NCBI GenBank assembly: GCA_050486265.1
Contig: JBJHCY010000003.1
Span: 248,001 to 312,000 of the forward strand
Source: SLFH01 sp050486265
GTDB lineage: Bacteria > Planctomycetota > Phycisphaerae > Phycisphaerales > UBA1924
Length of the DNA: 64,000 nucleotides
Direction: 5' to 3'
Part shown: in pieces, positions 42,377 to 59,006 of the stretch
How the letters are laid out: the number at the start of each line of letters is the position of its first letter
Position numbering within the stretch: position 1 is the first letter of the stretch
Program-made: the position numbers and the translations under genes
Notes under the pieces: generated by a model
What the model saw: the letters and a program-made list of their open reading frames with translations, nothing else
Told to the model about the DNA's origin: nothing
Databases searched by the model: none

Positions 42377-43402
42377 ATGCCGCCCGCTGTCCGATTCGTC
42401 GCCGGTTCGATCGCCGGGTTGTGCGTGCTCGCGGGGGGCGCGGGTGCGGCCCATGCTCAGGCCTCATCTGAAAGCGTGACAGTCAGCGGCAGCGCGTCTG
42501 TGGGCGGGGTGCGGGTCACCGTCGCGTCGCCGCAGGTCCGGACAGGGACTGTGAGCGGCGTGCAGCGGTTCGGAGTGGCGGTTCCGAGATCGACGCCCAG
42601 CCGTCTTCCAAGCAATTTCGGGGGCGTTCGGATCCCAGAGACCACGCCTTCGCGGATCGGGCGGGGCGGGGAGATGAGGCGGCTGCCGCCGATCACCCAG
42701 CCGACGGCTCGTCCCCCCGTCGTCGTTTCGCCCGGCAAGGGCGTGGTCATCGATAGACGATTCAGACACGGATCGTTCGTAATCCGACGGGGGTTCTACG
42801 GTCGCGATTTTGTCGGACCCGGCGTCGTCTACGGGCACGAGGGCCGGATCATCTCGACCGGACGGTACGGGCACGGCTACGGCTATCCGACGATCCGCAG
42901 GGGCGGGTACGCGGCCTCGGTTGACCCCATGCTGACGACACGACCAGAGCCGGTCGAGCCCGAAGAACCGGCCTCGGTGCTCGATGCGCTGCTGGCGGGG
43001 TTTGTGCCCACGGTCGGCCCGGTGGACCTCGTCGGTCTCGATGTCGAAGATGAGCCGGACCTGGCGCGGGCGACGGCGATCGCCGTGATCCTGAACGGGC
43101 ACACCCGGGAGGGGATGCTCGAACTGGCGAAGATCTACCAGGCCAAGCCGGAGCTTGCGGCCCGTCCGCTCAGCCTGCGGGGCGAGACGGTCCAGCGGGC
43201 GATGCGCCGGGCGGTGAGTTCGACGATGTCGGTCGCGAACCGGGAAGAAAATCCCCTGATGTGGGTGGCGGCTACGGTGATCGTGCAGCATGTGCCCGGG
43301 CGGGGCGATGTGGTCGAGCGGGCGGTGGAGCGTGGGGCGAGGGTCGGGTTGTTCGGTGATCTGGCGGACCCCGGGTCGTGGTGGGGCGTCGGGTCCGGCT
43401 GA
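42377..43402 (+). CDS. Tandem exported paralogue C
   Basis: A 341-residue exported protein with signal peptide FVAGSIAGLCVLAGGAGAAHAQ. GGAAGGAG before the ATG fixes the start. It shares STPSRLPSNFGGVRIPETTPSRIG with B, FVGPGVVYGHEGRIISTGRYG with both, and the diverged C-terminal domain (LARATAIAVILNGHTREGMLELAKIYQ, MRRAVSSTMSVANREENPL, VERGARVGLFGDLADPGSW). A shorter middle part suggests an independent trajectory after an older duplication. The function of the family is unknown. Confidence 0.75.
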   Translation: MPPAVRFVAGSIAGLCVLAGGAGAAHAQASSESVTVSGSASVGGVRVTVASPQVRTGTVSGVQRFGVAVPRSTPSRLPSNFGGVRIPETTPSRIGRGGEMRRLPPITQPTARPPVVVSPGKGVVIDRRFRHGSFVIRRGFYGRDFVGPGVVYGHEGRIISTGRYGHGYGYPTIRRGGYAASVDPMLTTRPEPVEPEEPASVLDALLAGFVPTVGPVDLVGLDVEDEPDLARATAIAVILNGHTREGMLELAKIYQAKPELAARPLSLRGETVQRAMRRAVSSTMSVANREENPLMWVAATVIVQHVPGRGDVVERAVERGARVGLFGDLADPGSWWGVGSG

Positions 43403-43476
43403 GGGGCTCTGGAGTTTGCGAGAACGGGCGATGGCCGCCTCCTCCCCAGCGGCCCGCACCACGCGCAGCCCTTGCA

Positions 43477-43505
43477 TTGTCCGGGTGATTGGGGCGGCCT
43501 AGTAT
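43477..43505 (+). promoter_or_regulatory. rplK operon promoter
   Basis: TTGTCC (43477-43482) and TAGTAT (43500-43505) are 17 bp apart. The leader of about 125 nt before rplK contains GCGGGC/GCCCGC pairing and could be the site of ribosomal-protein feedback control. Confidence 0.6.
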
Positions 43506-43637
43506 CACGGCCCTGCTCTGGGATCCTTCCGGAGCTACTCACAAGAACCGGTTGCACCACCGAGACCTGCCGCGGGCGTGTTCGTCAGCCCGCGGCCATC
43601 GCCGGGATCGTCCGGGGCCGGTGGGAGGTGGAGTCAG

Positions 43638-44066
43638 ATGGCGAAGCGCGAACTCGTACACGAATTCAAAATCATGGCCCCGGGCGGCCAGGCGACGCCT
43701 GCGCCCCCTCTGGGCCCGGTGTTGGGCGCCAAGGGTGTCAACCCTGGGCAGTTCATCCAGCAGTTCAACGCGGCGACGGGGAGCCTGAACGGGAAGGTCG
43801 TGGGCTGCATCGTGCGTGCCTACTCGGACCGCTCGTTCGAGTTCGAGGTCAAGTCGTCGCCCGCCTCGGTGCTCATCAAGGAAGCGGCCGGGGTGGACAA
43901 GGGCTCGGGCGAGCCGAACAAGAACAAAGTCGGCAAGATCACCCAGGACCAGGTCCGCAAGATCGCAGAAGAGAAGATGGCCGACCTGAACTCGAGTTCG
44001 GTCGAGTCTGCGATGCGTGTGATCGAGGGGACGGCACGCTCGATGGGCGTGACGGTGGAGGACTGA
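43638..44066 (+). CDS. rplK: 50S ribosomal protein L11
   Basis: A 142-residue L11, part of the GTPase-associated centre on 23S rRNA. HEFKIMAPGGQATPAPPLGPVLGAKGVNPGQFIQQFN and ASVLIKEAAGVDKGSGEPNKNKVGKIT are diagnostic. GGGAGG lies a few bases before the ATG. It is first in the ribosomal protein/RNA polymerase cluster. secE and nusG, which often precede it, are absent here. Confidence 0.98.
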   Translation: MAKRELVHEFKIMAPGGQATPAPPLGPVLGAKGVNPGQFIQQFNAATGSLNGKVVGCIVRAYSDRSFEFEVKSSPASVLIKEAAGVDKGSGEPNKNKVGKITQDQVRKIAEEKMADLNSSSVESAMRVIEGTARSMGVTVED

Positions 44067-44070
44067 ACCC

Positions 44071-44766
44071 ATGGCGCGCGTTGCACGCAAGCGGAAAGAG
44101 AATCTGGCCCTCTGGACCGAGGAAGCCGTCGAGCCCCGTCAGGCGTTCGAGCTCCTGAAGAAGTTCAAGGGTCCGAAGTTCGACCAGACCGTCGAGGTCT
44201 GCATGCACCTGGGGGTCGACCCCAAGCAGGCCGACCAGATCATCCGCGGCTCGGTGAGCCTGCCCAAGGGCATCGGCAAGAGCAAGCGGGTGGTGGCGTT
44301 CTGCGCCGAAGACCAGATCGCTGCGGCCAAGGAGGCCGGGGCGATCGAGGCGGGCGGCGAGGACCTGGTCTCGAGAATCGAGAAGGGGTGGATGGACTTC
44401 GATGTCGCCGTCGCCTCGCCCGAGATGATGCGAGTGATCTCGAAGCTCGGCAAGGTGCTCGGCCCGCGCGGGCTGATGCCCTCGCCCAAGGCGGGGACGG
44501 TCACGAAGGATGTCTCCGGTGCGGTGAAGGAGTACGCGGCCGGCAAGGTCGAGTACCGCACCGACAACGGGGGCAATGTCCACGCGATCCTGGGCAAGAT
44601 GTCGTTCTCCTCGGAGGATCTCGAGGAGAACTACCGCCACTTCGTTTCGACGATCGAGAAGGCCCGCCCGAGCACGGCCAAGGGCGTGTACATCAAGAAG
44701 ATCTCCGTCAGCGGGACGATGACGCCCGGCGTGCAGATCAAGCACGCCGAGGCGGTCGTCGCCTGA
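44071..44766 (+). CDS. rplA: 50S ribosomal protein L1
   Basis: A 231-residue L1, forming the mobile L1 stalk and usually acting as translational repressor of its operon. FDQTVEVCMHLGVDPKQADQIIRGSVSLPKGIGK and SKLGKVLGPRGLMPSPKAGTVTKDV are diagnostic. It starts 4 bp after rplK, so translation is likely coupled. Confidence 0.98.
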   Translation: MARVARKRKENLALWTEEAVEPRQAFELLKKFKGPKFDQTVEVCMHLGVDPKQADQIIRGSVSLPKGIGKSKRVVAFCAEDQIAAAKEAGAIEAGGEDLVSRIEKGWMDFDVAVASPEMMRVISKLGKVLGPRGLMPSPKAGTVTKDVSGAVKEYAAGKVEYRTDNGGNVHAILGKMSFSSEDLEENYRHFVSTIEKARPSTAKGVYIKKISVSGTMTPGVQIKHAEAVVA

Positions 44767-44800
44767 GCCGGTTTACGAGCAAGAAAGCAGGAGCGGACCG

Positions 44801-45346
44801 ATGTCCAAACCGGTGAAAGAAATCATGATGCGTGAGTACCTCGACCGCCTCGGCGGGCGCGAGGATGTCATGGTGATCGGGCTGCGGGGTATCGACGCCA
44901 ACGACACGAACCGGATCCGCGCCGGGCTGGCGAAGAAGGACATCCGCGTCACGATCGTGCGCAACGCCCTGGCCAAGCAGGCCTTCCGCGAGACCTCGCT
45001 CGACGCGCTGACGCCGGTGCTGACCGGGGCGAGCGCGCTGGCCTACGGCGGCGAGACCGTCGTCGAGGTCGCACGCGAGATCGTCGAGCTCGTCAAGGAG
45101 TTCCCCGATCTTGAGCTCAAGGGCGCCGTCCTCGACGGCGAGCTCTTTGAGGGCAAGGACGGCGTCGAGCGACTGAGCAAGTTCCCGACCCGCGACGAGG
45201 CGATCGCCCAGGATGTGGCGTTGATCCTCGGCCCGGCCCGCAAGCTGATGGCTTCGGTCAAGGGCCCGGGCGCCTCCTTGGCGGGGATCGTCAAGGCGAT
45301 CGAGGACAAGCTGGAGAAGGGCGAAGCGATCGCCAAGGTCGGCTGA
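44801..45346 (+). CDS. rplJ: 50S ribosomal protein L10
   Basis: A 181-residue L10 that anchors L7/L12 dimers to the ribosome. VMVIGLRGIDANDTNRIRAGLAKKDIRVTIVRNALAKQAF and the C-terminal helix LAGIVKAIEDKLEKGE, which binds L12, are visible. AGGAG lies before the ATG. It is slightly longer than the E. coli protein (165). Confidence 0.96.
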   Translation: MSKPVKEIMMREYLDRLGGREDVMVIGLRGIDANDTNRIRAGLAKKDIRVTIVRNALAKQAFRETSLDALTPVLTGASALAYGGETVVEVAREIVELVKEFPDLELKGAVLDGELFEGKDGVERLSKFPTRDEAIAQDVALILGPARKLMASVKGPGASLAGIVKAIEDKLEKGEAIAKVG

Positions 45347-45509
45347 GGCCGGCTTGTTAGACAGAAGCAACCCGTGTCTGCCGACTGGCCCCTGATACAA
45401 CCGACGCCGCGTGCGTCGCGGGGTGAAAGAGCCGAATGGTTCGGCCCCTCTCGGGAGAACGAGTCCGCCGCCGCTTTCGGGCGTTGGCACAGCGTTTGGA
45501 GAACGGACC

Positions 45510-45914
45510 ATGTCCGACGAAGCGACCAAGACTTTCAGCGAGAAGATCAGCAAACTCGGCGACGAGCTGGCGGGCCTGACCCTCAAGGAGGCCGTCGAGC
45601 TGGGTGACTACATGAAGGACACCTACGGCATCGAGGCCGCCGCGGGCGGTGGTGTCGTGATGGCCGCCGCGGCCGACGGTGGCGGGGCCGCCGCTGTCGA
45701 GGAGCAGACCGAGTTCGATGTGGTCCTGAAGACCCAGGGCGAGAAGATCAAGGTGATCAAGGTCGTCCGCGAGGCGACGGGCCTTGGCCTGAAGGAAGCG
45801 AAGGAGCTGGTCGACAGCGTCCCGAGCACGATCAAGGAAGGCCTGTCGAAGGAAGAGGCCGACGAGCTCAAGAAGAAGTTCGAGGAAGTCGGCGCCGAGA
45901 TCGAGCTCAAGTAA
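45510..45914 (+). CDS. rplL: 50S ribosomal protein L7/L12
   Basis: A 134-residue stalk protein. The N-terminal dimer region (LGDELAGLTLKEAVELGDYM) joins an Ala/Gly-rich hinge (VVMAAAADGGGAAAVEE) and the factor-binding domain TEFDVVLKTQGEKIKVIKVVREATGLGLKEAKELVDSVPS. A 160-bp gap separates it from rplJ. Upstream in-frame codons look non-coding; the MSDEATKTF start is family-like. Confidence 0.96.
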   Translation: MSDEATKTFSEKISKLGDELAGLTLKEAVELGDYMKDTYGIEAAAGGGVVMAAAADGGGAAAVEEQTEFDVVLKTQGEKIKVIKVVREATGLGLKEAKELVDSVPSTIKEGLSKEEADELKKKFEEVGAEIELK

Positions 45915-46011
45915 GCCATTTGATTGGGTCTTCTCTGGAACGATCCATGCGCGGGGGCGGCCGGAGACGGTCGCCGCCGCTTTCGCCCCTGGGCCTTGAC
46001 CGGGGGGGTAC

Positions 46012-46040
46012 TTGACGGTTGGAAGTCGGGCGGTTACCCT
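46012..46040 (+). promoter_or_regulatory. rpoBC promoter
   Basis: TTGACG (46012-46017) and TACCCT (46035-46040) are 17 bp apart in the 254-bp gap between rplL and rpoB. It would allow RNA polymerase genes to be transcribed separately from the ribosomal proteins. Another TTGACC lies at 45996-46001 without a partner. Confidence 0.6.
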
Positions 46041-46168
46041 AAAAGGTTCGGCGACAAGACGGGTGACGGCAGTACAGAAGCACACCAAGTGAACCACGAC
46101 GACGGCGAACGCCCACCAAGGGGCGGTCGGTCCGTTGTCGTGCGTTTTCATCGAGCGTGAGGGAGCCG

Positions 46169-50086
<3,918 letters not shown>

Positions 50087-50190
50087 GTCCGCGTCGAGGG
50101 CGCGGGCGTCCCGCTCTTCCCGGCGGGCCCCGCGGGGGCTGGTGATTGTGACGAAACGAACCCCGGGCGGACGCCCGGATGGAGCGAGCC

Positions 50191-54597
<4,407 letters not shown>

Positions 54598-54629
54598 AGC
54601 GGGCGTTCGTTCGGAAACGCAATCAACAC

Positions 54630-54668
54630 CAACGCCCGACGCACCCGCGTCGGGCGTTGTTTTTTATT
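54630..54668 (+). terminator. Rho-independent terminator of rpoBC
   Basis: A 13-bp perfect stem, CAACGCCCGACGC/GCGTCGGGCGTTG, with loop ACCC is followed by TTTTTTATT, 33 bp after the rpoC stop. Confidence 0.95.
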
Positions 54669-54701
54669 GGGGGTGTAGGGAGTGGGGTGTGGGGTGTGGG
54701 G
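54669..54701 (+). repeat. G-rich tract with quadruplex potential
   Basis: GGGGGTGTAGGGAGTGGGG followed by TGTGGGGTGTGGGG. Six G-runs separated by 3 nt or fewer. The same word occurs in the GT4 gene at 38648-38700. Confidence 0.6.
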
Positions 54702-54730
54702 CAAGCCGCCAGCGCCACCGATCTGCAAGG

Positions 54731-54958
54731 TCAGTTCGCTTTACTCCCAAGCTCCCGCTTCAGCGTGTCGGGGTGCATCACCGGCAGGCGGTCTTTGCCC
54801 GTTCTGATCGCAAGCCGGATGTAATCGGCGCACATCCCGCACCCCGTCCCGCAGCCCGTCTTGGCCGAGAGCTCCTCGAACCCCGCCCCCGTCGCGCGGT
54901 GCATCGCAAGCAGCGTCGAGAAGCGCACATCGTGGCAGACGCAGCGATCGACACACAT
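54731..54958 (-). CDS. BFD-like [2Fe-2S]-binding protein
   Basis: A 75-residue ferredoxin-like protein. C6 and C8 (CVCH) with C40 and C43 (GCGTGCGMC) give the C-x-C-x31-C-x2-C spacing of bacterioferritin-associated ferredoxin domains; C2 and C36 are extra. BFD proteins pass electrons for iron release from bacterioferritin or act in other redox partnerships. The ATG overlaps the upstream pseudopilin stop by one base. This pairing with a pseudopilin is odd. Confidence 0.85.
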   Translation of the reverse strand: MCVDRCVCHDVRFSTLLAMHRATGAGFEELSAKTGCGTGCGMCADYIRLAIRTGKDRLPVMHPDTLKRELGSKAN

Positions 54959-55776
54959 CAGCGCCACGCCTCCCAGTCCGGCACATACCACGGCCCGTTC
55001 TCCGTGCCGACCGATCCGATCCGCTGTCGCGGGTGGGTGAGCCATTCAGGGTCGGCGCGGTGCATCGCGGCCGAGCCGTCGGCCCGCGCCCCCGACGCCG
55101 CGCCCTCGGCCCGGCCGTGACGGAACGAAGTGGTGGGGGCGTGGTTCTGTCGCCACCTGCCCCGACCCTGATACAGCATCGGCGGGTCGAGCAGCGCGCT
55201 GTTGACCATCGGCTCGCCCGGCAGCATCGTGTCGGCGAAGACGAGCAGCTCCGTCGGCCGGCGCAGATCAGCAAGCCGCCGCCACGGCCGATGCCCGATC
55301 GACGAGCTCCACCCCGGCGTGTGCTCGGGCGAAAGGTAATACCCGTTGTACCCGTAGGTGCTCGTGATCGTCCGGGGCGTCCCCTGCGCCAGGTAGCTCC
55401 CCCAGGGCTGGCTCGGGCACTCGTACACCGACCGCTCGCCCAGATTCTTCGATAGATACGGCGTCAGCAGCCCCTGCCTGGGGTCAACAAATTCGGAAAT
55501 GTTCCCCGCCGCGCCCCACCAGTACACGCTGTCGCCGGCGATGTCCGGCCCGGTGTACGCCGCGGGCATCGAAAGATCGCGATAATCGCCGGCGTACAGC
55601 GTCCATCCCATCACAAGCTGGCGCATGTTCGACAGGCAACGCGCGTCGCGTGCAGCGCCTCTCGCCGACCCCAGCGCCGGAAGCAGCAGCCCGATCAGCA
55701 CGCCGATCACCGCGATCGAGATGAGCAGCTCGATCAGCGTGAACGCGCCCCGCGCTCGGCCCGGGTCAGACCTCAT
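54958..55776 (-). CDS. Type II-like pseudopilin
   Basis: A 272-residue protein with prepilin signal GAFTLIELLISIAVIGVLIG after a 10-residue basic leader. CLSNMRQLVMGWTLYAGDYRD and NYNGYYLSP-like STYGYNGYYLSPEH follow. In DUF1559-like planctomycete pseudopilins this conserved arrangement is common. It lies between a PQQ-propeller gene (ATGA overlap) and a BFD gene (one-base overlap), so all three are one translationally coupled unit. Confidence 0.87.
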   Translation of the reverse strand: MRSDPGRARGAFTLIELLISIAVIGVLIGLLLPALGSARGAARDARCLSNMRQLVMGWTLYAGDYRDLSMPAAYTGPDIAGDSVYWWGAAGNISEFVDPRQGLLTPYLSKNLGERSVYECPSQPWGSYLAQGTPRTITSTYGYNGYYLSPEHTPGWSSSIGHRPWRRLADLRRPTELLVFADTMLPGEPMVNSALLDPPMLYQGRGRWRQNHAPTTSFRHGRAEGAASGARADGSAAMHRADPEWLTHPRQRIGSVGTENGPWYVPDWEAWR

Positions 55777-57338
55777 CGCTGGGGCTCCCGCATCAGGCGT
55801 TCCTCGTCGCGCCGGATCTCGGCGACGAGCGCATCGTGGTCGCGCTGATCGACCACGCCGTCGCGGTTGACATCCCGCTCACCCTCGCCGGCGACCCACG
55901 CGTAGAGGTCTTCGATATCAATCATGCCGTCGCCATCGACATCGAACGGCGAACGGGCCGGCCCTTCGAATGCAGCGAGCCCCTGCGCCCCGACGGTGTA
56001 GACGCGCCCGCCGCCGATCGCGGGTGAATTGCCTCCGCCGTCGTAGGTGTCCCAGAAAAACCCCGCCTCGCCGGGCCACCGCCCGAGGTCCACCGTTCGC
56101 ATCGTGGGATAAGCCCCGACCTCGCTCCCGCCCGTCGAGATCACGCCGGCAAACGCGAACAGCCCGCCGTCGCTCTGGATCACCAGCGGGCGCTGCGTCC
56201 ACCCGCCCAGCGGCGTGTACTCGCCCGGATCGATCACGCCGTTGTTGTTCGCATCGATCCATGTCTCGACCGCGCTGTCCCAGAGTAAAACGGCGCTGTC
56301 GCCTCGGTCCTCAAACATCTGCAGCGAGGGCGTCGTGCCGAACCCGGCCAGCCCGGTCGAAAGCAGCACGCGCCCGTCCCCCAGCGCGAGCGGCACAGAC
56401 GAGCTCCGGTTGCTCGCTACACTCCATCGCAGCGAACCGGTCTGGGCGTCGAGCTTCACCATGTTCGCCGAAAAGCGCGAGCCGGAGAAGGCGTACGACG
56501 CCGCGAAGACCGCGAGCCCGTCCGCGTCTTCAGCAACGCTCACGCCGCCGTAAAACCCCTGGTTGATCGTGTTGGTGAATACCCAGTCCGGCTGCGCCAT
56601 CCCGCCCGGCTGGTCGGCGTCGAACGCGAAAACCCGACCCGGCTCGATCCCTCCGAGCCCGGTCGTCGCGACGAACACGCGTCCGCCCGCGTACGCAGGC
56701 GAAGCCCCGCTCGTCCGCCCGAGCACCGCCGACCACACGATCTCGCCCGGCTCGTAGGGGTTCGTTGTTGCGTCGAACGGGTCGGCGTTGATCGCGTACA
56801 GCCGCCCCTGCGAAAAGAACGGATCGTAATCGGTGATGAACACACGGTTCTCGCCCGGTCGATCGTTCGTGACCAGCGCCGACGCGTTGACGATGTCGCT
56901 CTGCAGCGCCGTCTCCCACACCACCGAGCCGTCGGCGAGGTCGTAGGCGGTCACGGACCTGTCCGCCCCGAAGAGCACCACGCCGTTGGCAGGATCGATC
57001 GCGGGCGCCGACCACGAATCCGAAACAACGAACGGCGCCTCTGCGGCCCAGAGCATCTGCCCCGTCGCCGCGTCGGCGCACACAAGATGCTCGGCGTTGT
57101 CGATCAGCCCGACCGCGAACACACGCTGCCCGTCGGTCACCGGCCCCGCGGCCGTGAAAAACTCGATCGGCCGGTTCTGCTGGTCGTGCGTCAAACGCCA
57201 CAAGGGCGTCCGCACGCCGACACGCTCTGCGAAGGGGATCGCGCCGCGAGCGGCGTCGCCCGAATACACGGGCCAATCGGCCGAAGCGTTCGAGACGAAC
57301 GCCGAAGCGATCAACAGGCTGGAAACTCCGCGGCGCAT
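55773..57338 (-). CDS. Exported PQQ-like beta-propeller protein with dockerin-type C-terminus
   Basis: A 521-residue exported protein. Signal peptide: VSSLLIASAFVSNASA. Propeller repeats are visible as VCADAATGQMLWAAEA, AYDLADGSVVWETAL, VKLDAQTGSLRWSVAS and similar blades. The C-terminus has two calcium loops, FDVDGDGMIDIEDLYAWV and DVNRDGVVDQRDHDALV. PQQ-like propellers without cofactor serve as binding scaffolds. The start MRRGVSSLL was chosen because the longer frame is made of palindromic repeat sequence. First gene of a three-gene operon. Confidence 0.8.
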   Translation of the reverse strand: MRRGVSSLLIASAFVSNASADWPVYSGDAARGAIPFAERVGVRTPLWRLTHDQQNRPIEFFTAAGPVTDGQRVFAVGLIDNAEHLVCADAATGQMLWAAEAPFVVSDSWSAPAIDPANGVVLFGADRSVTAYDLADGSVVWETALQSDIVNASALVTNDRPGENRVFITDYDPFFSQGRLYAINADPFDATTNPYEPGEIVWSAVLGRTSGASPAYAGGRVFVATTGLGGIEPGRVFAFDADQPGGMAQPDWVFTNTINQGFYGGVSVAEDADGLAVFAASYAFSGSRFSANMVKLDAQTGSLRWSVASNRSSSVPLALGDGRVLLSTGLAGFGTTPSLQMFEDRGDSAVLLWDSAVETWIDANNNGVIDPGEYTPLGGWTQRPLVIQSDGGLFAFAGVISTGGSEVGAYPTMRTVDLGRWPGEAGFFWDTYDGGGNSPAIGGGRVYTVGAQGLAAFEGPARSPFDVDGDGMIDIEDLYAWVAGEGERDVNRDGVVDQRDHDALVAEIRRDEERLMREPQR

Positions 57339-57356
57339 CTGTGTCGCAAAACTCCT

Positions 57357-57514
57357 GTGGCACTGGCGGCTTGCCCGCCAGTGTTCTCCATGTGGCACAG
57401 GTCGCCGACCTGTGCGCTCTACCAGACCTTGTGGCACAGGCGTCTCGCCTGTGGCTACCGGCCCTGCAACTGACCAGTCGATCAAGACACTGGCGGGCAA
57501 GCCGCCAGTGCCAC
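57357..57514. repeat. Cluster of four GTGGC-headed palindromes
   Basis: CTGGCGG/CCGCCAG type at 57357-57383 and inverted at 57488-57514. Between them lie CAGGTCGCCGACCTG (57392-57423) and CAGGCGTCTCGCCTG (57431-57459). The order mirrors the 24.5-24.9 kb cluster. Confidence 0.85.
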
Positions 57515-57561
57515 ATTCCCAACAAGCGCCAGGCGCACCTTCCGATGCGCCCGGCGTTCTC

Positions 57562-58374
57562 TCACCGCCTCCGGCGCAGCATCCCGACCGCCGCGAGCCC
57601 GAGCAGCCCGACCGTGCCCGGCGTCGGCACGACCGCGAACCCGTCGATGTTGACGCGCAGCTCCGTCGTCGGATCGCCGTCGTCGGCGACGCTCAGACGC
57701 ACGAAGAAGATCTCATCGAGCATCGCCGACGCGACATCGACGGGGATCCCACCGCCCGAAGCGCCGTACAGCCCGCGGATCTGTTCCAGGCTGAGCCCCG
57801 CGAAGTCGTTGAGCGTCAGCGCAGGATCCACCGGCGTGCGGAAGTCGGTCTCGATCTGTCCGCGCACGCTGTCGAACGCCCCGCCGTCGCGATAGCCCAT
57901 CGTCGGAAACAGCCTCGTATCGATCTCGCCGAGCGAGAAGAAGTCCACGCCGTCGCGGCTGACCTCGATCCGCGCCGAGCCCCCGCCGAACATCGCGGGC
58001 GGGTCGCCGACCGTGCCTGCCCCGACAAACCCCGCGTTGGCGAAGACGATCAGGTCGACGCCGAACGGATTGGAAGGATCGTTGCGGATCGGCGAATCGA
58101 AACGGACGGTCAGGTGCCCCCCCTCGCCGATCGACACGATCTCGTCGTTGCCGAAGGGCGGGCTGAACGGCGAGACCACCGCAGCGAACTGACCCCCGAA
58201 CACATTCTCGCCCGTAAACCGCGTCGGCTCGCCCAGCGCGGTCAGCGGGTTGTCGAAATCCGGCGCCGCGGTCGTGCCCGGCGCGTACGAAATCACCTCC
58301 GAAGCCCAGGGCGACGCCGAAACGCCGCAGGACAACGCGCCGACAACGGCGCACGCAAACAGACCATCTCTCAT
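57562..58374 (-). CDS. Exported PEP-CTERM-like protein under a cobalamin riboswitch
   Basis: A 270-residue exported protein. Signal peptide: LFACAVVGALSCGVSA. The mature domain has VISYAPGTTAAPDFDNPLTALGEPTRFT and VVSPFSPPFGNDEIVSIGEGGHLTVRFD, with DLIVFANAGFVGAGTVGDPPAMFG and RIEVSRDGVDFFSLG. This looks like a jelly-roll surface domain. The C-terminal tail VPTPGTVGLLGLAAVGMLRR then RR is PEP-CTERM-like. Function is unknown; the upstream riboswitch suggests a role in cobalamin capture or supply. GAGAG precedes the ATG. Confidence 0.78.
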   Translation of the reverse strand: MRDGLFACAVVGALSCGVSASPWASEVISYAPGTTAAPDFDNPLTALGEPTRFTGENVFGGQFAAVVSPFSPPFGNDEIVSIGEGGHLTVRFDSPIRNDPSNPFGVDLIVFANAGFVGAGTVGDPPAMFGGGSARIEVSRDGVDFFSLGEIDTRLFPTMGYRDGGAFDSVRGQIETDFRTPVDPALTLNDFAGLSLEQIRGLYGASGGGIPVDVASAMLDEIFFVRLSVADDGDPTTELRVNIDGFAVVPTPGTVGLLGLAAVGMLRRRR

Positions 58375-58561
58375 CTCTCGAACCACCTTGCCGCTCGCTC
58401 CGCTTTCCGCGGCGGAACGGTCCCCGCCAAAGAACACCGGGAAACGGCCCGGACCGGGGCGACTCGCGTGGGCTCGATGTCAGCGGGAGGCAGCTGCGCG
58501 GGGACAGGCGCAAACCAACAGCGCTGACGCCCTGAAAAACGCGAGGGCCGTCACAACGCTC

Positions 58562-58768
58562 TCGGCAGGTCTTCCGGCTCCGGGCTCGGCGGGCCTCACG
58601 CCTTCCCGCCCCGATCTCCGGCTTAACACCGGATCGGCGGCAGTGGCTCTTTCACGCCGGGATCTTCCCGGCGAGGAGACCCGCGTCAGCACCCGTTACG
58701 GCGGCGCGTCCGCGGTGGCTTTTCACCACGCTTCCCTTTTCACCCGGGATCCCCGGGCACCGAAAGCG
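58562..58768 (-). promoter_or_regulatory. Cobalamin riboswitch
   Basis: On the minus strand, in order: GGTGCCC (58755-58761), GAAAAGGGAAG (58731-58741), GGTGAAAAGCCACC (58714-58727), GCCACTG (58641-58647), GGGAAGGCG (58600-58608) and the B12 box AGCCGGAAGACCTGCC (58564-58579). These are the conserved cobalamin aptamer blocks with normal spacing. The aptamer ends about 190 bp before the PEP-CTERM-like gene. A GACGGCCCT/AGGGCGTC pair between them may be the expression platform. Confidence 0.9.
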
Positions 58769-58867
58769 AACCACAGCATACACGACCAAACCGTCCTGTC
58801 AATGGAGAAGGGGCGTAGGGCGTAGGGCGAGGGGGGCCTGGTCCGATTTTCGGAATGTCGTTGACCT

Positions 58868-58894
58868 GTGGCACTGGCGGCTCGCCCGCCAGTG
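58868..58894 (+). repeat. GTGGC-headed palindrome, CTGGCGG/CCGCCAG type
   Basis: GTGGCACTGGCGG-CTCGC-CCGCCAGTG between the riboswitch and the gene that ends at 59007. Confidence 0.8.
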
Positions 58895-58930
58895 TTCCGT
58901 CGCAAGCAGCCCGGTTCAACGCAAAGAACC

Positions 58931-58961
58931 GTGGCACGGGCGTCCCGCCCGTGCGAAAGCG
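58931..58961 (+). repeat. GTGGC-headed palindrome, GGGCG/CGCCC type
   Basis: GTGGCACGGGCGTCCC then GCCCGTGCGAAAGCG; almost identical to 9332-9362. Confidence 0.8.
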
Positions 58962-59006
58962 ATCTCATCGATCAGCCGCACAACACTCCGCCGCGAGAAC
59001 TCAGGC

